The notes: generated by a model not told the origin, from the sequence alone. Counted from the first letter of the stretch, positions 12,479-24,639 are shown. The stretch is DNA of 64,000 nt from Epiperipatus broadwayi (GCA_028023455.1 JAQFVV010000002.1:32621725-32685724), one strand, 5' to 3'. Translations and numbers: made by a program.

Positions 12479-13619
12479 AATTCAGAATATGTAGCAATTG
12501 TAAGGGATATTTTTTCTTGTTCTTTATAGAACTCTTCCATACATTTCATGATGTCATCTTTTTTTTTGTAATAGTCCCATCTTTTCTTTTTATTGTAAAA
12601 ATGTTTTATATCAATTCTAAGGTTCTCTTTAATAGCTTTCCTTACAAATTCACAATTAAGTTTTCTTATATTATTATTAACTTTTTTTTCATACAATTTT
12701 ACAAATCTCTAGATATTCAATTCTTCATGATGGATCATATTTATATATTTTCATAATTTTTTTTTGTGCATTGTTTTGTGTCAGTATAAATTTTTTTGAT
12801 AAATTACTTTTATATACCAGCTATCTTTGCTGCAATTCTTAATAGTATATCTTATGATTTCATTCAAAACTGAAACATCTTCAAAATCTTGTAATATTTT
12901 GAAATTAAATTCTAATTTAAATTGATTAGAATGTTTCTGAAGAACTGTGAATGTTTTTCTTAATTTTTGTCTCTCTAGATTTGCATTAACACATATCTTT
13001 TATTTCCTTAATCAATGATTACTTCTTATGTTGAATTTATTAAGAACATTATTATCTTGAAATACACATTTTCTGCTAATCAAAATATAATCCAATTCTA
13101 TGGTACATGGATTTGAATAGTTTGCATTTCCATTTTAATCCCAAAAAATTCATGTTATACAGTTTTTCTTTTTCTGCAAACTCCACAATTCTGTACCCTC
13201 TCGCATTTCTATCAGCATAACCAAATTTATCCACAGCATTTTCGTTCTTCAATTGTTTACCAAGTCTAGCATTAAAGTATTTCATAACAACTTTGAAATG
13301 TTGTTTGGTCTCATCAAAATATTTTGTTCTTCCACATAAAAATCCTCTACTTCATCAGAATGTGAACTCATTGGGCCATAAATTATCTGTAAATTGAATA
13401 ATTAATTTTGGTCTTCTTTCCAAAAAATGATCAATCTTCACTTTGCTCTTCCCACTTTTTATTGATAATGAATTCTATTCCACTTGTACTTCCAATGCCT
13501 TTTAAATCAATTATCTCTTCATTTTTTAATTTTGCAAAGTTCAACAATATTCCATTAAATATGCATTCAATTCTTGCAATTTTCCTTCATTTGAAAGAGA
13601 TTAATAATTGTAAATATAT

Positions 13620-13960
13620 GTAAGTAGAGGGATTTGAACTTAGAATTTTTCAGTCTATATTTATCTTCTACTTCATCTCAAGCAACTGATACATGACCAC
13701 ATATTGCAAAAAGATACATAATCCCCAATATTTGTATTACATGGAGAACCAGCACTTACCAGTTTTGTCAGATCATAATCTCCCACATATATATGTAATC
13801 AATGCTTACCTTATATTAAGAATTCCTCAAACTTTAATGGTCCAGTTTCAAACCTCTTACCCTTCCAACTATTCATCTTTCCATTTCATTACAAAACTGA
13901 TGATGAAATGCTCAAAGCCTTTGTTGGATTTGATGTTGTAATCACATATGAACATTACAT
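13620..13960 (-). repeat. Interspersed repeat family X, copy 1
   Basis: This segment aligns, at clear but low identity, with 31210-31690 (opposite orientation) and 46860-47195. Shared landmarks on its minus strand are GGGAGATTATGATC, TGCTGGTTCTCCATG, TGAGATGAAGTAG and a terminal AAGTTCAAATCCC. The last motif resembles a pol III B box (GWTCRANNC). The family may therefore be a diverged tRNA-related SINE, but no good A box was found at the expected spacing. Confidence 0.5.
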
Positions 13961-15739
13961 CAATCTAACCCTCATATTATCAGACCATTATGTATTCATA
14001 TATATTAATAGGAGAGGGATGGGGTGAATTTATACTAATATGTAATCTATTTTCAAGGTAATATGCAATTTACTTATACTTGAATGTTAATCTAAATAAA
14101 AAGTTGTCATCAAATCGCAGCCTGAATCTACGATCAGGGGATTCTTATCAATCTCACCTTCAGCTACCCAGCTGTTGTTTTGGCTAGTGATCTTACATCC
14201 TCCTAGAAATAAAAGCCATGATTTACTTTTATCCAACATGATTGTAAACATCTATCAAAAATAAGTTCATTCACATGCATGCAGGCTCCTTAAAGAAAAC
14301 TCTACTGACATTTCATGTGAGTTACCAGGCAACTAAGAAGAAAAACCATAATGTTTCTCAAACTTAAACTCAGAAGTGGAAGGCTAATAAACTCACTACA
14401 CTGGCCAATGCATCCATGTTCATATACTATAAAAGTCATATATTATTAAAGGCAGTAATGAGAAGAATGCATGGAGTGGACATTTATGAATTTGCTCTGC
14501 TCGATTCCGTTAAAACTTCAAAGAGGAATCAAAGGATCATCGCCAGTTAATAGCAAGCTCTTTTCTGTAACCTGTGTGACATTTTAAAATTTATATTGGT
14601 ATATCTTTCCTAGATTTTCTTACAGCAGTAATTAATTATCCATTTTGCTCTTTTTCACATTTATTTGGCTTTTGTGCATATATTCCAGAGGGAAACAATG
14701 TTGTCATTTATTCGTAGATGAGAGAAAACAAAACATGACAAACTCTAGGAAACAAATAGTTATGACATATTAAATTCTATTTTATTAGTATTACATCCTA
14801 AATGATGTAAAGACTCATTAAAAATATGATCAAAATTAAAGTGTTCAAATGACCTGTGGTAAGAGAGTAAACAGACAAACTATTATTGACCAATCAGGAA
14901 TCAAGTCATATTCTTGATTTTAGTTACTTCACCTGTGTCTGAATTGGGAACTTAATATACATTCATTTGATAATGGACAATCTTTCAAAAGAGTCAGGTG
15001 ATGCTAAATATCATGTTTTGTTTATGGTTTTATTATTAGAAATATCTTGATTTTGATGAAATCATTCAATGCTAAAAAAATAACAACTCCATAATTGTTT
15101 ATTATAAAGCTATCTTCAACCATTTAAATTGGATATTAACTTTGTATTCCTGGATATTATGATTTTTAATATTACATAATTTTAAAAACAAATTCGAAGA
15201 TAGTCTTAACTAATAATTGTTTTAAGTGATTCTAACAGCTTTTTTTATTATATCTATAAGCAACTAGTAGATAAAATATGACTAATAAAATACATATGTA
15301 ATAAATAAGAAATTGAATGCAGAAGTATATACCTTAATAATAAGGTTTTAGAAGTTAGCTTCACATTTCTTAACATAATCAAATCATTGAAGAAAAATAG
15401 CTTTTCCAAAATATTGCAAATGCAGTCTTCAATAAAGATAATATAATGAGCATTCCAATAGCTCTAAACAAGCTTTTCAATAAATGCCACAAGAGAAAGC
15501 AATTAAAATCTCTATCTAGAATTATTCCTATCAAACCAGTTACAAGCTAGTGGCTCTCATCAGTGAGGCATTAGGACATTCAGACATTTATCAAAAAGCT
15601 TGTTTAGAGTTATTAGTACGCTCATTATATAACATTTGTAAATAAAAGCTAATTGAGTGATGTAATGTATGATTTAGTTTCCTTTCAATAAAGATCAACA
15701 TGATAAGAAAATTGCAACTAGTTTGCCCAGAACTGGATT

Positions 15740-15920
15740 TTAACTGACCCGAAGAATAATCTGGATTTAAAAGTGGTTTTTGCACAGTGGATAACATTAA
15801 GTATTCAGAGAAATGATAGAACCAATAAATGTGAATTGCCATTATGCTTTGGATTTCTAGACTATGAAAAAATATTGGATTATCAAGATAATGTGACACT
15901 ACAAAACATCACTATGTCTG
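15740..15920 (+). mobile_element. RTE-like LINE, internal reverse transcriptase remnant
   Basis: GGATTTAAAAGTGGTTTT near 15761 and TGCTTTGGATTTCTAGACTA near 15845 match the reverse transcriptase catalytic block of the intact copy (33945-34070). The piece is short, frameshifted and isolated. About 120 bp upstream (near 15545-15570) is a possible family F scrap (AAGCTAGTGGCTCTCATCAG). The surrounding sequence from 14600 to 17000 is AT-rich with nothing else recognised. Confidence 0.65.
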
Positions 15921-17022
15921 CAAAATTATAAAGATTATCCAAATTACAGTGACCGGTATGATGGTGCCAATAGACTATAGCCTAGCACTAGATCGCAAAG
16001 AATCTTCAATGATTGTAGTGTTAATTTATTTATGTATTATGATGACATAATAAATTTTAAGGCATAATCTTACATGGACTCTACTAATTATAATTTATGT
16101 TCTTACCAGTGGATGCAATAGTTGTTAACATTATAATGAATCAAAGATAAAGGCACTTAAATATGGCTTCAAATATTTATTATATTCATTTTCGATACTA
16201 ATTTCTTTCCCATCCCTTTCAGAGCACTCCAAACTGAATCAATCTAATTTTAAGGCAAAATACAAGTGGAAATCTTGATTCCCTTCATTACCATTTTAAT
16301 ATACTTGCATTATTTAAGATTTTATACCTTTCCCCCTGAGGGAACATGGGTCACACAAATCCTAAGTTTAATATGAGACCCTGTCTAAATAGATATGAAC
16401 TTTAAGGTGACTTATTAATAAGAGTGGATAATAGTGTGTACCACTCAAACTCTCTACATTACTCATTAAATAATTTTATTCTATCCTTAATGGATGGCAT
16501 AAGTGTTCATTGTTTGCTTATAGTCATTGGGCATCCCTTTTATATATTCCTGATTCCAGCATGAGTTTCCGATGTTTTCTTATGAACAGAATTCTTAACT
16601 GATCTTTACCCCACTCCCCACCACTATTTGTATTTCAAGATCAAGCAGTTAACATTTTGGGACTAAAATGTACAAACATCAAATGTAATGAAAAATGAAT
16701 TAAAATTCTACATAATTTTAATGAATAAAAGTAAGTAAGATAATACCATACCCCCCTTTTTAATTCAATCCAAATGACATGAAAAATCCCTATTAAAAAT
16801 CCCACACTTTATTGTTGAAACTTTTAATGTACAGCTGACCCAGTTAATGGAGTCTAGAATGCTATCACACTAATTAGAATAAAAGTTCCTTAAATTAAGT
16901 AACAGTTCATATTTATCCTGGTCAATCAGCTGTTTCATTTTTAGCAAGTGGATACTGACCATGTATGGTTTTAGTCTTGTTGCATGAATACATTGTTTTT
17001 GCTTACTGGATCTTGACATATT

Positions 17023-17282
17023 AAACAATTCAAAACAAAACAACACTCTCCATACAGTAGTGCCATCTTGTGCTAACAAGAGCAATCAATGGATGCCAGA
17101 AGGCTTGTGCATAAAATCCCTATCTAATGCCTACTCATCCAATATCCCCAGACTAGTTTCTGTCTTGCTCTTGTTAGCACAAGATGGCACTACTATATGG
17201 AGAGTGTTGTTTTGTTTTGAATTGTTTAATAACAATTATTGTGCTAGTATGAGATAGTGATCATGTGATGTTTAGTGGTTTA
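17023..17282 (-). mobile_element. Family F element with 13-bp target duplication
   Basis: The copy is flanked by ATCTTGACATATT at 17010-17022 and 17283-17295. On the minus strand it starts TAAACCACTAAACATCACATG, continues through a family F left region, and ends in a variant terminus with TTGTTTTGTTTTGAATT. The interior is a long inverted repeat: GTAGTGCCATCTTGTGCTAA near 17058 returns as its reverse complement near 17175-17195. The central body of longer copies is missing. This is one of the cleanest copies for defining the ends of the family. Confidence 0.85.
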
Positions 17283-18005
17283 ATCTTGACATATTCTTGG
17301 CTAGCTTGCTGACTTTCATATTTTCTCTAGTTGGAAATCACTCAGGTGGCTTCAGGTGTGTCTGTGAGATGTTTCCCTGAGGGCAAAGTTCTTGATGTCT
17401 TTTAGCTAAAGTACATCTTCATGGTGAAGGTTAATAACACTTTTTAAGCAAAAGTTCTGAATTTTTTTTTAAACAAAAACTCCACAATTTATATGTTTTT
17501 CAGCAAACAGAATTCACACTTTGCGGTTTATTTTTAGATACATTTTGACACTTATAATTCCTGTCCTTTTATTTTTGATGCATTTTTAATTAACAAAAAA
17601 GTTCTTGATCAATTAGTGCAATAGAAAGACTAGCAATATTTTTAATTATAAATACATTTTGTATCTTGAGTTTCAACAATAGTTAATTGCAAATCTCTAG
17701 TTCCCCTCTCCCAACCCACATTTTTCCAAGAAATACAAAAAAAACTTAACAAAAACATATTTCAAGATCTAATTAATTTAAATAAATTAAAATAATCTTT
17801 TGAAGAAATAGTGATTTCTTTGAGATAAAAAAACAACTTTAAACTGATTTTAAAGATTATTTTAAAATATTTTTATAAGTGGATAATTTTATTAAAATAA
17901 ATTATGAACTTAATTTTAAACTTGGTGCGTTTGGTTAATATTCTGTAATTCAATACTAATGCTATAAATGCATAAACACAAAGCTAATATTTAATGTCTT
18001 ATTAA

Positions 18006-18210
18006 ACCATAGGCTGAGCACTTTCAAGAATCATGGCTCTCATAATCATAGATCTTTTTGAAGTAACTAATTGTTAAATGTTATGCAAAGTTCAAGTATT
18101 CCATTTCCTGGATATAGAATAACATGTTTCTTTTCTGTTGATGGATTGCTGTCTATTGCGATAAAGCAGGCCTCTTTTATCTTCTCAAATTGTTTACCTC
18201 TCTGCAGACT
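18006..18210 (-). mobile_element. Penelope-like element C-terminal remnant, copy 1
   Basis: On the minus strand this encodes a stretch reading KIKEACFIAID. That resembles the end of the GIY-YIG endonuclease region of Penelope-like elements, where KIKEA followed by F-I-x-x-D recurs in this window. A copy in inverted orientation lies at 23145-23420. Flanking sequence is AT-rich, and a strong hairpin follows at 18210-18305. Confidence 0.4.
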
Positions 18211-18305
18211 AAGCTGATTATTTACGGTTCATATGGATATCCTGCAAGCTTTTGGTACTGTGCAAAGCTTGCAGGACATCCATGTGAACCACAAATAATC
18301 AGCTG
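18210..18305. repeat. Hairpin with 40-bp arms
   Basis: GCTGATTATTTACGGTTCAT at 18211 pairs with the reverse-complement arm ending in AATAATCAGCTG at about 18303. The inner part is ATCCTGCAAGCTT paired with AAGCTTGCAGGACAT. The loop is about 14 nt. It separates the Penelope-like remnant from the paralogous segment that starts at 18305. Confidence 0.75.
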
Positions 18306-19010
18306 TCTGCTATAATGGTCCAATGGTTTTATTATAAGATTTCTCATAAACAATTTCTATTAGCAATATTTCAAAATCACTTTTAATCTTACCTAATGCA
18401 ATTGCAATTAGCAAGATTTTAAAAATAACTTTTATTTTGACCTAATGCAGGTGCAGCCATTAAAAAATCTGATTTAAGAAAAAAAACTTTTATTTTGAAA
18501 TATATATATATATATAATCTTTTAATTTTTTTTTTGAAAACTTTTTAAAAAAAAAAAAAAAAAAAGAAACCTTCTGTTTTTAACATATTTTAAAGAAATA
18601 CTTTTAATTATATAAAATAAGAAAACCTGTTAACAGATTTTCAAAGAAAACTCTTAAGAATTTTTAGTCATGCCTCCCTATATACATTATAATGTGGGTT
18701 AGATTATCTATCTACATACAAATTTACAATAGTAATGACAAAATTAATAATATAACTTCTAATATTAATAATATAAACATTTTTATAAATATTGTGATGT
18801 TTGCATGTACTAATCCTATCTAATTATAGCGTTCTTTTATATTAAATAAATAATGCTGTTTAGACAGACATGACAGAAGATTTTAAAGCCTAATTTATGA
18901 GATTTTAAATACATTAAATAGGTTTAAAACTAGCTCAGGTGAGTAGGCCATCAGATTGATGATGAAATGGTGAGGGATTGGGAAGGTTACTACTTCATAT
19001 CTGTCAACTT
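18305..19010 (+). repeat. Paralogous segment R, copy 1 (uninterrupted)
   Basis: About 700 bp matching copy 2 at 21790-22325 plus 22990-23160. Landmarks are AATGGTCCAATGG, TTTTGACCTAATGCAGG, ACATTATAATGTGGGTTAG and AATGCTGTTTAGACAG, all in the same order. In this copy the sequence is continuous across the point where copy 2 carries a Penelope-like fragment. A poly-A tract (about 18547-18565) and a (TA)n run lie inside. From 19010 to 19440 nothing was recognised. Confidence 0.8.
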
Positions 19011-19439
19011 GCGAAAAAAAACAATAAAAAAAAAGACTCTACCTACTTTGTAGTGTCTGTAATCATGAACCTTGGGTTAAATTATTAGTCTATTTACCCA
19101 TATAAAAAAAAATTATTTGCCTATGGCATTATTCCATGCTAAAGTTAATATAAGTTAAACCCATATAACACAATGATTTACAATTATTAAAATACATAAC
19201 AAATTATTGGTTATTAGCAATGTCTACAATATTTAGTATAAACCGATATATATCTAAATGCATATACATCTTGGTCAAAAGGCATTAGGATGTTAGTTTT
19301 TTATACATATATTATAAGATGCATTATATACAAGGTGTGGAGAGGAGTAGATCCCTTTATGTAATACTTCATCAAATAGGATCTGGGGGTTGCTTAAACA
19401 AAGTTTTTCAATACTGGGGTTAAAATGACATTCCAATAG

Positions 19440-21050
19440 GTCATCATCATCTTCGGACATCTATCCAGATTCCCCATTCTCTCTTGTCAAACTTAAAGGT
19501 GGTTGCCCTGAGTGCATTTTTAAACTTTGGGCAAATTCATTCCCCTCATAAGAAATTTTGTTGCTTAAATCCCAATCACATCCCTTCATGGAAACATCAT
19601 ACTCCTGATCCCATCTAACTACCCTACTCCTTCATACAAAGGGAAATATTTTCTGTGATTCTTCATCTCATTAAAATGGAAGTTCAAACTTGTCCCTGGT
19701 TTTCCACTCTCAACCTTACTTTCTTCTTGGATGGATACAGGTCTTTTTTCTCTCTTTTTCCCTTTTACAGTACCTTTCACTTTGTGGCTTTTCTTGGGGT
19801 CTTCAATCTCTTCCCATACATTCTGTCTATTTCCCAGAGTTCCCTAGCCAGGGTTATTCTGTCCTGTTGGAGCTCCCGCTCATTTTCTAACCCTCTCTCC
19901 CACTATAGTCTATGTCTATGCAAACTGGCTCTTCATCCTCACTTTCTATGGTACTCTGCCTTTCCTTGTCTTCAAACCCTGTCAGTTTGCTAACATTCAA
20001 AGTGGTATCATTCTTTGTTATCCTCTTCTGCTGTCTCCTGATATCTTCATTTCTTCCATCTTCACCTCCCTTAACTCTTCCACTTCTACTGTCTTTAGTT
20101 TCTCATCATTGCCACTAACATTGTGATCTATGATTTCCTTTACCTCTGTAAGGTCCTTCTTCATCTCCTGACTAGTTTTAGTATTGGTATTCATTTCCTG
20201 GTCTGCCACTTGACTCCTCTGTGCAGGGTTTCCCTTTAATTCATATTTCATTTCTCATCTGATTTTGCATCTCTTCATATTGCTGAAGTTTGATGCTGAG
20301 ATCCGTTCCAAATTTTATCGACTTCATCCTTCAAGATTACTTACTGACACTCAACTTGTCCCATAATGGCCTTAATATCTTCTTTGATCACCATCATTCC
20401 TTTGCTGTTTTCTTCTTGGCTCCTGTCTAACATCTCCTTAAATTCCACACAAACTTTCTCATATTTGTGCTGGCAGTTGATCAAAAACTCCTGCAGGCCT
20501 CTACATAGTTTTTCTTCTGATCGTTTACCATGGTCTCCATGTCTTGTCTAATCTTGGCCATCTCTTCCCAAGGCCTCAAATCTTTGTTTCATTTACTGAT
20601 TATTTTCCCAGTCTCTAATTGTAAGAATTTGAGTCATTTTCTCCAGCATCGAATTCATGTCCCAGCATTCATTTTTTGACTTCATTTGCTGTTTTCTGTT
20701 CTACTATTCTAGGTACTCAAGGATAGTGGCAGCTCCTCCTATAAGAACTTCTTCCTTATATTGGCTCCCTTCCCCTTCCGTATCTCCTGTGCTGCTGCTA
20801 TCTTTGGTAATCTCTCTTCCTGATCTTAATGTAACCCCTCTACCCTTCCTTTATTCTTCACTTCTTCCCCTTCACCCATTATTCTTTTTCCTCATCCATG
20901 CTATTATCAATTCTAATCTAACAAATTTTAATGACTATTTAGTTTGCTGTACTTTCTTTACTAACTCTGCTGTTTGCAGATCTCTCTGTTCAGGAACGTC
21001 TTGCCTACTTCCATCCCAGCTCTTGTGCTTAACTCTATTACTATATATAT
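19440..21050 (-). pseudogene. LINE ORF1-like coiled-coil pseudogene
   Basis: The plus strand is unusually pyrimidine-rich here. The minus strand therefore encodes a long series of K/E/R-rich, coiled-coil-like segments, for example VKEIIDHNVSGNDEKLKTVE within 20018-20251 and FKEMLDRSQEENSKGM near 20400-20460. Read in shifting frames, the segments resemble the charged coiled-coil ORF1 proteins of LINE elements (nucleic-acid-binding chaperones packaged with the RNA). Stops and frameshifts are frequent, so it is a pseudogene. No reverse transcriptase was found directly beside it. It could belong to the same family as the LINE C-terminal fragments at 27590-28470, but that is inference. Confidence 0.45.
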
Positions 21051-21789
21051 AAAAGTTCACCACTATACATTCACTTTACTTGATGGAGCCCACTCAACAT
21101 TTAAAATATAACTGACTAAAATTTTAATATATATAAAAAAATAAATTACTAAAATGTATAAACTCACCCTTAGTCTCTTCTTCCAGCTGCTTTTTCATTG
21201 AAATAAAATCTTTAATAGTTCATGAGTTTCAAACATATTAAATTTTTGATTTGACCTACTTTTAATTTCATTCTCGTTCTTTCTTCAATCCAATTCATCA
21301 AATTTTATTTTAAAACAACAGGACCCCCCCCCTTTTAAACCTAAAGCTTTCTTGTCTACTTCTGATGACAAATTTATATGAGGATGACTTATAGCTTGTT
21401 CAAATCATTCTCAGGTGCCAGTCATCAGTAAAAAGGAAAGTTTATATAAAATTAACATAAAATATTTAATAATAAAATCCCCTTAAATTTTTACTATGCA
21501 TCAATATAAACGCTTTTATATAATAAAAAAAAAATTCATTTCTAACACTGGCAGCAATAACTATGAAAAAAAAATTTTTTTTTTACTTAAATACGTAAGA
21601 GAAAAAAAACTCCCTTTTGAAATGAGGTGACCATTAACTAGGTTTCAAGGTATGTGAGTTTTGATCGATCCTCACATTGAAGGTACCAAACGTGGAATTT
21701 TTTTTACATATATATAATGAACTGTTCAGGGCATGGAATTAATTGATATGCCCCACGATTGTGTATTCAAACACAGAAAAAAATACTAT

Positions 21790-23160
21790 GTAATGGTCCA
21801 ATGGCTTTATTGTAAGATTTTTCATTGTAAACAATTTCTATTAGCAATATTTTAAAATCACTTTTAATCTTATCTAATTCAATTTCAATTAGCAAGATTT
21901 TAAAAATAACTTTTATTTTGACCTAATGCAGGAGCAGCCATTAATTACATTCCTGTTTACAACTAAAAAAACTTTTAATTAATAAACAAAACTTTTGTTT
22001 TCATGTATATATAAAATAATCTTTTAACATTTTTTTTAAAGAAAACTTTTTTTATTTTAAAAGAAACCTTCCGTTTTTAACATACTTTAAAGAAAACTTT
22101 ACTTTTAATTATATAAAATATAAAATAAAACCTCTTAACAGATTTTCAAAGAAAACTCTTTGCTCCCTATATACATTATAATGTGGGTTAGATTATCTAT
22201 CTACAGACAAATTTACAATAGTAACAACAAAATTAACAATTTACCTTCTAACATTAATAATATAATAAACATTTTTATAAATATTACGTGACATTTGTAC
22301 GCTATAATTTTGCTAATCCTATCTAACTATTAAATAATTAAATGTGTGGTTTATATATGTAATGATCAGATATTTTATGGTAATATCTCCACACTAAACT
22401 CTAATATATTTATTTATTTCTATACTTAGCACTTTCAAAGCAACGATGCCTTCATTTTCAAAGCTGTAGGTAGTTCTAATACCGATGTTCATTTATTTAT
22501 TTATTTAATTCAACAGATGCAAAATTATTCAAATCAGGTCTGCCATTTCTTCAAGATTGTGTAAAATGTGTCTCTTTTATTTAACAGGGTCCGTGTCTAA
22601 GTTAATGAAGTGGGCCTCCTTAATTTTTCTTCTCATCTCATGTCGCTCACTGCACATCACGTGTGGATTGTCCGGGATACATAGGTGGCCCATAGTGGTT
22701 TTGTGCTGTGCAAAGATGGAAGAGTGTGAAGGATCTCCGAGTGTCTTATTGTACACGTATTTATGTTGTACCAATCTTGTGTGGATAGAAGCTTTGGTCT
22801 CCCCATAATATGAAGCATCTCAATTGTTTTCTGGGCAAACTATTTTATACATGACCTGCTGGGTGTATGTTGGAGGTAGTTTATCTTTGGTGTTATTGAT
22901 ACATCTATTGAAATTAGGAGATTGTTAACATATGTTAAAGTCTTTGCGAAAAATTGTTTGTAGATTTGTGTGTATGTTTTTGATGTCTTTCATATGTAAA
23001 TAAATAATGCTGTTTAGACAGCCATGACAGAAGATTTTAAAGCCTAATTTATGAGATTTTAAATACATTAAATAGGTTCAAAACTAGCTCAGAGGAATAG
23101 GCCATCATATTGATGATGAAATGGTAAGGAATTGTGAAGGTTACCATTTCACTGCAGAGA
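21790..23160 (+). repeat. Paralogous segment R, copy 2, split by a Penelope-like insertion
   Basis: The left part (21790-22325) and right part (22990-23160) together match 18305-19010. They are separated by about 660 bp containing a Penelope-like fragment. The break falls between TCCTATCTAACTAT and AAATAAATAATGCTG. Comparison with the uninterrupted copy shows the insertion happened after the two segments diverged, or only in this lineage. Confidence 0.75.
22330..22990 (-). mobile_element. Penelope-like element fragment with GIY-YIG endonuclease domain
   Basis: On the minus strand (about 22880-22560) the translation contains VMYKIVCPE, then YYGETKASIHTRLVQH, and ends in RRKIKEAHFINLD. This is the order of a GIY-YIG nuclease domain as found at the C-terminus of Penelope-like retroelements, where it nicks the target DNA. 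One stop follows the first block, so the copy is broken. The reverse transcriptase part is absent, giving a 5'-truncated element. The 3' non-coding part (22330-22560) also matches the fragment inserted in the minisatellite at 56865-57178. Confidence 0.7.
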
Positions 23161-23420
23161 GGGAAATGATTTGAAAAGATAAAAGAGATCTGCTTTATCA
23201 CAATGGACAGCAACACCGTCAACAGAAAAAAAGCGTGTTATTCTAAATCCAGAAAATGGAATACTTGCATTTTGCATTGATTTGCATAACATTAGACAAT
23301 CTGTTACTTCACAAAGAGCTATGATTATGAGAGCCATGACTCTCCAGTGCTCAGCCTATGGTTTAATAAGGCATCAAATATTAGTTTTGTGTTTATGCGT
23401 TTATAGTGCTAGTATTGAAT
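23145..23420 (+). mobile_element. Penelope-like element C-terminal remnant, copy 2
   Basis: This is an inverted copy of 18006-18210. Shared landmarks are CTGCAGAGAGG, GATAAAAGAG, GAAAATGGAATACTTG and GCTCAGCCTATGGTTTAATA. Its translation gives FEKIKEICFITMDSN, again resembling the end of a Penelope-like GIY-YIG region, with stops soon afterwards. It abuts copy 2 of segment R. Confidence 0.4.
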
Positions 23421-23449
23421 TACAGAATTGTAAAATAAAATATATGTAC

Positions 23450-24560
23450 ACTTATATATATAAATTTATAAATAAATATTTGAAAATACAGTAATTAAAA
23501 GTTTATAAAAATTATATGTATAACCGTAACTTAGAAGCGCTTTCAACTACCTTGTAGTTTTGCCAACTATCACTTTTAAAATGTCAGCTTTCCCATAATT
23601 CCATGTCAACTTTCCCATAATTCTATGATCTTAACATTTGCTGCTTGCCTATTAATTAAATTCTGCTTGTGTTTATATATTAACATCGCCTCTTTAATTT
23701 TTCTTTTATTATTATTTCTTTCAGTTTCCAATATTTTTACGTTATTATAATCAAAATCAAAACCATATATACATGATTTATTATGGTCATAAAAAACAGA
23801 AGCTGATAAATTATCACTATTTTTAAAATTTTGTTTTGTATTTTGAACCCTTTTAAATAACAATAAGTGCTCTTTTGTTCTTTTTTCCAATGTGCACCTC
23901 GATTCACTTATATATCCATTGCCACACCTACATGTTTATTTGTAAATGATACAATTTTTATTTGTCAATAAAATTTTATTTTTTGAATTGTTTATTAATT
24001 TATTTAATGTAGGTGGTGCATAAAATGCAATATCACATATTCCTTTATAAATTTTCTTAATGAAACTTGCCTGTTGATTTGAAATATATGGTATTGATAT
24101 CCAAAGTTTTTTACCAGAAAAATTAACATTATTATTAATATTTTTATATTTGGAAGTAAAATTTTTAACTGTGTAATAAACAGACTCATAATTGTATCCA
24201 ACGTTTAACAACTCATTACAATAAATTTCTGTTTTTTATGACCATAATAAATCATGTATATATGGTTTTGATTATAATAATGTAAAAATATTGGAAACTG
24301 AAAGAAATAATAATAAAAGAAAAATTAAAGAGGCAATGTTTATATATAAATACAAGCAGAATTTAATTAATAGGCAAGCAGCAAACGTTAAGATCACAGA
24401 ATTATGGGAAAGTTGACATGGAATTATGGGAAAGCTGACATTTTAAAAGTGATAGTTGAAGGTAGTTGAAAGCGCTTCTAAGTTACGGTTATACATATAA
24501 TTTTTATAAACTTTTAATTACTGTATTTTCAAATATTTATTTATAAATTTACGTATATTA
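23450..24560. mobile_element. Head-to-head pair of Penelope-like fragments (inverted repeat)
   Basis: The left arm (about 23450-23805) and right arm (about 24222-24560) are near-exact inverted copies that share GTTACGGTTATACATATAA and AGTTGACATGGAATTATGGG. Both arms carry the C-terminal part of a Penelope-like GIY-YIG domain and its 3' non-coding end. The left copy reads on the minus strand and extends further upstream through the 415-bp spacer. The right copy reads on the plus strand and is shorter. Partial inverted copies are a known outcome of Penelope-like integration. Confidence 0.7.
23606..24211 (-). pseudogene. Penelope-like GIY-YIG region, broken
   Basis: Two minus-strand frames (23936-24211 and 23606-23890) are consecutive parts of one coding region separated by an in-frame stop. 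The first encodes the linker with APPTLNKLI. The second, read from just upstream, contains CRCGNGYISESRCTLEKRTK, then AVFYDH-like and FDFDYNNVKILE blocks, and finally RKIKEAMLIYKHKQNLINRQ. The order matches the Penelope-type GIY-YIG endonuclease: the YIG-like strand, the conserved Arg, then the KEA helix. YIG is YIS here. The reverse transcriptase domain is missing upstream, where a second inverted copy begins at about 24222. Confidence 0.65.
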
Positions 24561-24639
24561 TTTTAAAGAAATACAGACATCGATTTGTATTATATATATA
24601 TACATGATATGGCAGAAAATACCATCTCAATAGAGAACT

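Larger units (their letters stand above)
10345..14575 (-). mobile_element. RTE-like LINE, long decayed copy interrupted by family F
   Basis: Read on the minus strand, this copy matches the intact element at 31825-35120 from its 5' leader (near 14550, CTATTAACTGG) to its terminal CAGTGGATCAATAATGG near 10385. Recognisable parts include the leader, endonuclease fragments (13076-13285), the interdomain region (12451-12696), and reverse transcriptase fragments containing FRFVDCEKIFDSI (11101-11286, the catalytic-Asp block with Asp followed by Cys-Glu). Stops and frameshifts are numerous, so it is inactive. A family F composite is inserted at 11626-12478 and a family X repeat lies at 13620-13960. 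Without these insertions the copy is close to the 3.3 kb of the intact element. Confidence 0.85.

Noticed and set aside
19655-21052. Plus-strand frames of 112 and 131 codons rich in Ser, Leu and Phe
   Set aside because: They are antisense to the K/E-rich LINE ORF1-like coiled-coil sequence. Pyrimidine-rich antisense of a lysine/glutamate-rich gene produces such frames.
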